Source of the DNA: an uncultured Merdimonas sp.
Lineage (GTDB): Bacteria > Bacillota > Clostridia > Lachnospirales > Lachnospiraceae
Direction: 5' to 3'
Assembly (NCBI GenBank): GCA_944383645.1
Contig: CALWQJ010000004.1
Span: 1-44,988 of the forward strand
Length of the DNA: 44,988 bases
Below are positions 40,991 through 44,988 of the stretch, one piece after another. The number at the start of each line of letters is the position of its first letter. The first letter of the stretch is position 1. Below the pieces are notes generated by a model. That model was not told the DNA's origin and did not search any database. It saw nothing but the letters and a program-made list of their open reading frames with translations. The position numbers were made by a program, and so were the translations under genes.

Positions 40991-41020
40991 ATGTAAAAGA
41001 TAGGACACAGAAATGTAAAA
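40991..41020 (+). repeat. ATGTAAAA direct repeat, 22-bp period
   Basis: ATGTAAAA at 40991-40998 and 41013-41020, the second abutting the -35 of the first murA promoter; the flanks (AGATAGGACA, TGACAGGACA) are also alike. The 40911-41278 gap contains these, two promoters and the tandem repeat below. Confidence 0.6.
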
Positions 41021-41048
41021 TGACAGGACAGCGCAGATGTGCTATAAT
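41020..41048 (+). promoter_or_regulatory. Promoter P1 upstream of murA
   Basis: ATGACA (41020-41025), a 17-base spacer and TATAAT (41043-41048). Confidence 0.6.
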
Positions 41049-41112
41049 ATGGAAGAAGAAAAAAAAGTCTGATTCTGCCCGGTTTTTCGGCGTTTTGCTC
41101 TGTGATTCAGTA

Positions 41113-41140
41113 TTTACAAATCGAAAGATTATGGTATACT
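41113..41140 (+). promoter_or_regulatory. Promoter P2 upstream of murA
   Basis: TTTACA (41113-41118), a 16-base spacer and TATACT (41135-41140). Confidence 0.55.
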
Positions 41141-41185
41141 GGTTAGGACCGAAAAGGAATAAATTCGGGCTGAAACAGAAAAGAT

Positions 41186-41243
41186 AGAGATGAACTAATA
41201 GAGATTAGATAATTAGAGATTAGATAATTAGATAATAGAGATA
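41186..41243 (+). repeat. Short tandem repeat in the murA leader
   Basis: AGAGATTAGATAATT is repeated exactly at 41200-41214 and 41215-41229, with partial units on both sides (AGATAAT, AGAGATAA). It lies between P2 and the murA ribosome binding region and could expand or contract. Confidence 0.75.
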
Positions 41244-41278
41244 ACCGGAAACAGTATCAGAAAGAGCTGGGAGAAGTT

Positions 41279-42571
41279 ATGGAACAGTATGTGATTAAAG
41301 GCGGCAGCCCTCTTGTGGGAGAGGTGGAGATTGGCGGAGCGAAGAACGCTGCGCTGGCGATTCTTGCGGCTGCGATTATGACGGATGAGACAGTAGTGGT
41401 GGAAAATCTTCCGGATGTGCGGGACATCAACGTCCTTCTGGAAGCGATGCAGAAGATTGGCGCGTATGTAGATCGGGTTGACCGGCATACGGTGAAGATA
41501 AATGGTTCCCAGATAGGGGATTTCAGCGTAGATTACGAGTATATCAAGCGGATCCGCGCTTCCTACTATCTGCTGGGGGCTCTGCTTGGAAAGTATAAGC
41601 GGGCGAAGGTTCCCCTTCCGGGCGGCTGCAATATCGGAAGCCGACCCATTGATCAGCACCTGAAGGGTTTCCGCGCTCTGGGCGCTGACGTAAAGATTGA
41701 GTATGGATTTATTGTGGCGGAGGCGGAGAGACTGCGCGGAAGCCATATTTATCTGGATGTGGTTTCCGTGGGAGCCACCATCAATATTATGATGGCGGCC
41801 GCTATGGCGGAAGGAAATACCGTCATTGAGAACGCGGCCAAGGAGCCCCATGTGGTAGACATGGCGAACTTCCTGAACAGCATGGGCGCGAATATCAAGG
41901 GAGCAGGTACGGACATCATCCGTATCCGCGGCGTAGAGAGGCTCCATGGCACAGAGTATCCGATTATTCCGGATCAGATCGAGGCGGGCACCTTTATGTT
42001 CGCCGCCGCGGTCACAAGAGGCGATGTGACGGTGAAGAATGTGATCCCCAAGCACCTGGAGGCGGCGACCTCAAAGCTTCTGGAGGTTGGCTGCGAGATC
42101 GAAGAACTGGACGACGCGGTGCGCGTGGTCTGCTCTAAGGGGCTGAAGTGCACAAATGTGAAGACCCTTCCTTACCCGGGCTTTCCTACAGACATGCAGC
42201 CGCAGATTACGGTGGCTCTGGCGCTGGCGAGAGGCAGCAGCATTGTCACAGAAAGTATTTTCGAGAATCGGTTCAAGTATGTGGATGAGCTGGCGCGCAT
42301 GGGTGCGAATATTAAAGTAGAGGGCAATACGGCCATTATCGACGGGGTGGAGCGCTTTACGGGCGCGCAGGTATCCAGCCCGGATCTGCGGGCCGGCGCC
42401 GCGCTGGTGCTTGCCGGCCTGGCTGCGGATGGGATCACGATCGTGGAGGATATCCATTATATCGAGCGCGGCTACGAGCGTTTTGACGAGAAGCTGCGCA
42501 GCCTGGGAGCTGAGATCGAGAAGGTGTCAGACGAGCGGGCGATCCAGAAATTCCGCCTGCGGGTAGGCTGA
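41279..42571 (+). CDS. murA: UDP-N-acetylglucosamine 1-carboxyvinyltransferase
   Basis: 430 aa, the first committed step of peptidoglycan synthesis (enolpyruvyl transfer from PEP). KNAALAILAA near the N-terminus binds the nucleotide sugar. The catalytic, fosfomycin-reactive Cys117 is present in PGGCNIGSRPIDQH, and TDMQPQ and the C-terminal RAGAALVLAGLAA are conserved. Firmicutes often hold two paralogues; which one this is cannot be decided here. The leader is long, with two promoters. Confidence 0.94.
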   Translation: MEQYVIKGGSPLVGEVEIGGAKNAALAILAAAIMTDETVVVENLPDVRDINVLLEAMQKIGAYVDRVDRHTVKINGSQIGDFSVDYEYIKRIRASYYLLGALLGKYKRAKVPLPGGCNIGSRPIDQHLKGFRALGADVKIEYGFIVAEAERLRGSHIYLDVVSVGATINIMMAAAMAEGNTVIENAAKEPHVVDMANFLNSMGANIKGAGTDIIRIRGVERLHGTEYPIIPDQIEAGTFMFAAAVTRGDVTVKNVIPKHLEAATSKLLEVGCEIEELDDAVRVVCSKGLKCTNVKTLPYPGFPTDMQPQITVALALARGSSIVTESIFENRFKYVDELARMGANIKVEGNTAIIDGVERFTGAQVSSPDLRAGAALVLAGLAADGITIVEDIHYIERGYERFDEKLRSLGAEIEKVSDERAIQKFRLRVG

Positions 42572-42583
42572 ATCGGTTTCAGA

Positions 42584-42612
42584 TTGACAAACCCCGAAAA
42601 GTAGTGTATTGT
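42584..42612 (+). promoter_or_regulatory. Promoter of metK
   Basis: TTGACA (42584-42589), a 17-base spacer and TATTGT (42607-42612), about 35 bases before the riboswitch. Confidence 0.65.
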
Positions 42613-42650
42613 AGAACACGTGATAGGCAAATTGAATATTGTAAGAATTT

Positions 42651-42753
42651 TCTCTTATTCAGAGTGATGGAGATACAAAGGATCTGTGAAGTCACGGCAA
42701 CCCCGCGCAGCGGAAGGTGCCAACCTGAGCGAGTTTAATCGAACAATAAGAGG
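42651..42753 (+). ncRNA. SAM-I riboswitch (S-box)
   Basis: P1 is formed by CTCTTATT (42652-42659) and AATAAGAG (42745-42752). Inside lie the S-box core motifs AGAGTGATGGAGA and TGAAGTCACGGCAACC, then GGAAGGTGCCAACCTGAGCG with the P4-type arm. High S-adenosylmethionine should stabilise P1 and allow the following terminator to form, lowering metK expression. Confidence 0.93.
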
Positions 42754-42775
42754 ATTTGGTTATCAGAATATAACG

Positions 42776-42802
42776 GGTCCGCTTTTAAGCGGACCTTTTT
42801 TT
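42776..42802 (+). terminator. Riboswitch-controlled terminator
   Basis: GGTCCGC (42776) pairs with GCGGACC (ending 42795), followed by seven T residues, 23 bases after the P1 stem. Confidence 0.85.
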
Positions 42803-42809
42803 CACGAAA

Positions 42810-42981
42810 GCAATGAGCAGTGCGGAAGGTGACATGGAGGACGTTTTCATGCTTGCATGAATGACGGCATCTATGTCACCTTCCATAGGGCGAAGCCCGT
42901 GAGCCCAGGAAGCATAGCTTCCTGGGCGTGCACTGCGGAGTAACGCAGAAAAGGTGCAATGAGCAGTGCGGAAGGTGACAT
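42810..42981 (+). repeat. 146-bp duplicated, hairpin-rich spacer between riboswitch and metK
   Basis: A perfect 26-base direct repeat occurs at 42810-42835 and 42956-42981. Between the copies are stems: TTCATGC/GCATGAA (42846-42861), GCCCAGGAAGC/GCTTCCTGGGC (about 42902-42927) and CTGCG/CGCAG (42932-42948). ATGTCACCTTCC at 42873-42884 complements GGAAGGTGACAT in both repeat copies, so two pairings exclude each other; the second copy lies just before the metK ribosome binding site. It may be a small mobile repeat or a leader regulator. Confidence 0.7.
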
Positions 42982-43009
42982 TCTGCTCAGCAAAAGAAAG
43001 GAAGAGAAG

Positions 43010-44197
43010 ATGGAAAGACTTTTATTTACCTCCGAATCCGTAACCGAAGGACACCCGGACAAGATCTGCGACCAGATTTCCGACGCGATTCTGGACGCCC
43101 TGCTTGAGCAGGATCCCATGAGCAGGGTGGCCTGCGAGACGGCTACCACTACGGGCATGGTGCTGGTCATGGGTGAGATCACCACCAAAGGCTATGTAGA
43201 CATCCAGAAGATTGTACGGGACACGGTCCGGGAGATTGGCTATGACCGCGGGAAATACGGCTTTGACGCGGAAAACTGCGCGGTGATCACGGCTATCGAC
43301 GAGCAGTCCGCGGATATCGCTATGGGCGTGGACAAGGCGCTGGAGGCGAAGGAGCATCAGATGTCTGAGGACGAGATCGAAGCCATCGGCGCGGGCGACC
43401 AGGGCATGATGTTTGGCTACGCCACAAATGAGACGCCGGAACTGATGCCCTATCCCATCGCCCTGGCCCACAAGCTGGTGCGGCAGCTCACGAAGGTCCG
43501 CAAAGACGGCACGCTTCCCTACCTCCGCCCGGACGGAAAGTCCCAGGTGACGGTGGAATATGATGAGAATGGCCGGCCCTGCAGGCTGGACGCGGTGGTG
43601 CTTTCCACCCAGCACAGCGAGGAGGTATCCCAGGAGCAGATTCACGAGGATATTCGGAAATATGTGTTTGACCAGGTGATTCCGGCGGATATGGTGGACG
43701 GGAATACGAAGTTCTATATCAATCCCACGGGTCGCTTTGTGATCGGCGGTCCCCACGGAGACAGCGGACTGACAGGACGCAAGATTATCGTGGACACCTA
43801 CGGCGGCATGGCCCGCCACGGCGGCGGCGCTTTCTCTGGAAAGGACTGCACGAAGGTGGACCGCTCCGCAGCCTACGCGGCCCGCTATGTGGCGAAGAAT
43901 ATTGTGGCGGCCGGACTGGCGGACAAATGTGAGATTCAGCTCTCTTACGCTATCGGCGTAGCGCGGCCGACCTCGATCAATGTGGATACCTTCGGCACAG
44001 GAAAGCTTCCGGACAGCCGTCTGGTGGAGATCATCCGGGAGAATTTCGATCTGCGTCCGGCGGGAATTATCCGCATGCTGGATTTGAGAAGGCCCATCTA
44101 TAAGCAGACCGCGGCCTACGGCCACTTTGGGCGTACGGATCTGGATCTGTCCTGGGAGAAGACGGATAAGGCAGAAGCGCTGAAGAAATATTTATAA
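43010..44197 (+). CDS. metK: S-adenosylmethionine synthetase
   Basis: 395 aa, makes S-adenosylmethionine from methionine and ATP. Motifs: [21 protein letters not shown] at the N-terminus (methionine loop, His), [12 protein letters not shown] near 115-126, and GGGAFSGKD (P-loop-like) near 271-279. ATG 43010 has AAAGGAAG upstream and starts at the conserved N-terminus; an in-frame ATG at 42959 lies inside the second repeat copy and is discarded. Controlled by the SAM-I riboswitch. SAM is also the cofactor of the island's activase. Confidence 0.95.
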   Translation: MERLLFTSESVTEGHPDKICDQISDAILDALLEQDPMSRVACETATTTGMVLVMGEITTKGYVDIQKIVRDTVREIGYDRGKYGFDAENCAVITAIDEQSADIAMGVDKALEAKEHQMSEDEIEAIGAGDQGMMFGYATNETPELMPYPIALAHKLVRQLTKVRKDGTLPYLRPDGKSQVTVEYDENGRPCRLDAVVLSTQHSEEVSQEQIHEDIRKYVFDQVIPADMVDGNTKFYINPTGRFVIGGPHGDSGLTGRKIIVDTYGGMARHGGGAFSGKDCTKVDRSAAYAARYVAKNIVAAGLADKCEIQLSYAIGVARPTSINVDTFGTGKLPDSRLVEIIRENFDLRPAGIIRMLDLRRPIYKQTAAYGHFGRTDLDLSWEKTDKAEALKKYL

Positions 44198-44281
44198 CGC
44201 TTATTCTCAGCTGCCAGGAGGATAATAAGGGCATCATTAATTTTAAGAAAAAACGCGTATCAGAAAGGAGAGGGATGCAGG

Positions 44282-44686
44282 ATGCTGCTGGAAAAATTGA
44301 AAAGCCAGGGAATCGCAGAGGCCCTGGAGGCCATTGGCTATGACTGTGAGAAAATTTTCGGAGGACTTTCGCCGGCCACGGAGGAGCTGTACGCTTCTTA
44401 TTCCTGGAGGAAGCTTGCCTGCTCGGTAGAGGGGATCCGCAGCGCTTATGTAGTCCACGCGGTTCCGTCCGAAGAACAGCTTGCGGCGGGACGGCCCTGG
44501 GAGGAGTGGTTCTTCCAGTTCGATAAGCCGGAGCATCATGTGCTCTTTCTGGAGAAGAGAGAGTTCTGTGATCAGGAGATCTTCATTCCGGAAGACGATC
44601 AGGACCATCCGCAGGAGGCCTGCGGGAGAAACTGGTATTATTTCTGCGATACGGAAAGCTATCCCTATTTCGCGGAACAGAAATAG
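44282..44686 (+). CDS. Hypothetical cytoplasmic protein
   Basis: 134 aa, no family recognised. Acidic and mixed alpha/beta in appearance, with aromatic-rich strands (EEWFFQFDKPEHHVLFLEK, NWYYFCDTESYPYF). No signal peptide or membrane segment. AGGAGAGGG lies a few bases before ATG 44282. It may be co-transcribed with metK (84-base gap) and ends at a strong terminator. Confidence 0.65.
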   Translation: MLLEKLKSQGIAEALEAIGYDCEKIFGGLSPATEELYASYSWRKLACSVEGIRSAYVVHAVPSEEQLAAGRPWEEWFFQFDKPEHHVLFLEKREFCDQEIFIPEDDQDHPQEACGRNWYYFCDTESYPYFAEQK

Positions 44687-44721
44687 AAAATAAACCGCGG
44701 CGGGATGCCGCGGGGATGGAT

Positions 44722-44776
44722 AAAACAGGAAGCCGAGGGAAATTGTGTTAAACCTTTGGCTTCCTGTTTTGTTTTT
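44722..44776 (+). terminator. Intrinsic terminator after the last gene
   Basis: AAAACAGGAAGCC (44722-44734) and its exact reverse complement GGCTTCCTGTTTT (44758-44770) form a 13-bp stem, followed by GTTTTT. A second GC-rich hairpin (44695-44713) precedes it. Confidence 0.85.
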
Positions 44777-44871
44777 AACATTTTATAACAAAACAAAACT
44801 ATACAATATGCACAAAAATAAACCTCTATTTTTGACACCTGAATCTAATTTCACGAATTTAGCGGCGCAGG

Positions 44872-44931
44872 ATGAAATTAATTTCATATTATCATGAAAT
44901 AATTGACGATATTTCATTTATCCCCTATGAT
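44872..44931 (+). promoter_or_regulatory. Promoter with palindromic ATGAAAT/ATTTCAT sites at the window edge
   Basis: TTGACG (44903-44908), a 17-base spacer and TATGAT (44926-44931) face a gene beyond the window. ATGAAAT-TA-ATTTCAT (44872-44887) is a perfect palindrome, and further half-sites lie at 44894-44900 and 44911-44917, the last inside the promoter spacer. Nothing else is seen in 44777-44988. Confidence 0.55.
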
Positions 44932-44988
44932 ACAGGTAACACGTGTGATAGAAAATGTAACAAACGCCGCAGCGGGGAACAGACCGGG

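Noticed and set aside
41200..41229. CRISPR-like repeat
   Set aside because: The two units are directly adjacent with no spacers, and no cas genes are present.
42959..43009. Upstream ATG extension of metK
   Set aside because: It lies inside the second direct repeat copy. The conserved MetK N-terminus and an RBS point to ATG 43010.

Overview
The window looks like a chromosomal segment of an anaerobic, gut-type Firmicute, most likely a Lachnospiraceae/Clostridia relative. The grounds are GGAGG-type ribosome binding sites, consensus sigma-A promoters, a SAM-I riboswitch, a class B sortase, a CBS-domain family II pyrophosphatase, a DUF951 protein, a TTG-started secreted protein and a glycyl radical enzyme. 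No rRNA, tRNA, CRISPR array, phage or complete insertion sequence was seen. Most of the window is GC-rich. Positions about 19.4-33.15 kb are conspicuously AT-rich (by eye, not computed) and read like an acquired catabolic island.

Layout. 0-7.4 kb: cutC; an MBL-hydrolase/apbE operon; a broken Rpn-type nuclease remnant; a PepSY lipoprotein; a TauE/SafE exporter; a small acidic protein; an Sfp-type phosphopantetheinyl transferase; a class B sortase; a sirtuin; and a DUF951 protein. 7.5-12.7 kb: a catabolic cluster of split transketolase subunits, an SDR dehydrogenase, a GntP-type permease and a FadR-type regulator. 12.8-19.3 kb: a coiled-coil protein, signal peptidase I, the CBS pyrophosphatase behind a four-repeat Pho-box-like array, a flavin reductase that runs out of frame over shikimate kinase, a LysM-G5-M23 cell-wall hydrolase behind a possible WalR box, and an unlisted 37-aa membrane peptide.

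19.4-33.15 kb is the most interesting part. A DeoR repressor gene diverges from SDR - glycyl radical enzyme - FGGY kinase - ribose-type ABC transporter (ATPase, permease, binding lipoprotein) - glycyl radical activase - D-2-hydroxyacid dehydrogenase - DUF362 protein. A class II aldolase follows, behind a terminator. The divergent promoter carries three identical AAACAACAT repeats placed where a repressor would sit. The set has its own uptake, radical chemistry, phosphorylation, aldol cleavage and redox steps, but no microcompartment shell, aldehyde dehydrogenase or phosphotransacylase. The likely role is anaerobic catabolism of an unidentified sugar, polyol or related small molecule. Several catalytic sites differ from characterised relatives, so the substrate cannot be named from sequence.

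33.2-45 kb returns to GC-rich housekeeping and accessory genes: an ACT-domain protein, a methyltransferase, a large secreted protein with what looks like a dead C39-like domain, an M29 aminopeptidase, two proteins of unknown function (one DUF3786), a HAD phosphatase, murA, and metK. metK lies behind a SAM-I riboswitch and an unusual 146-bp duplicated, hairpin-rich spacer. A final small hypothetical gene is followed by a promoter with palindromic operators at the window edge.
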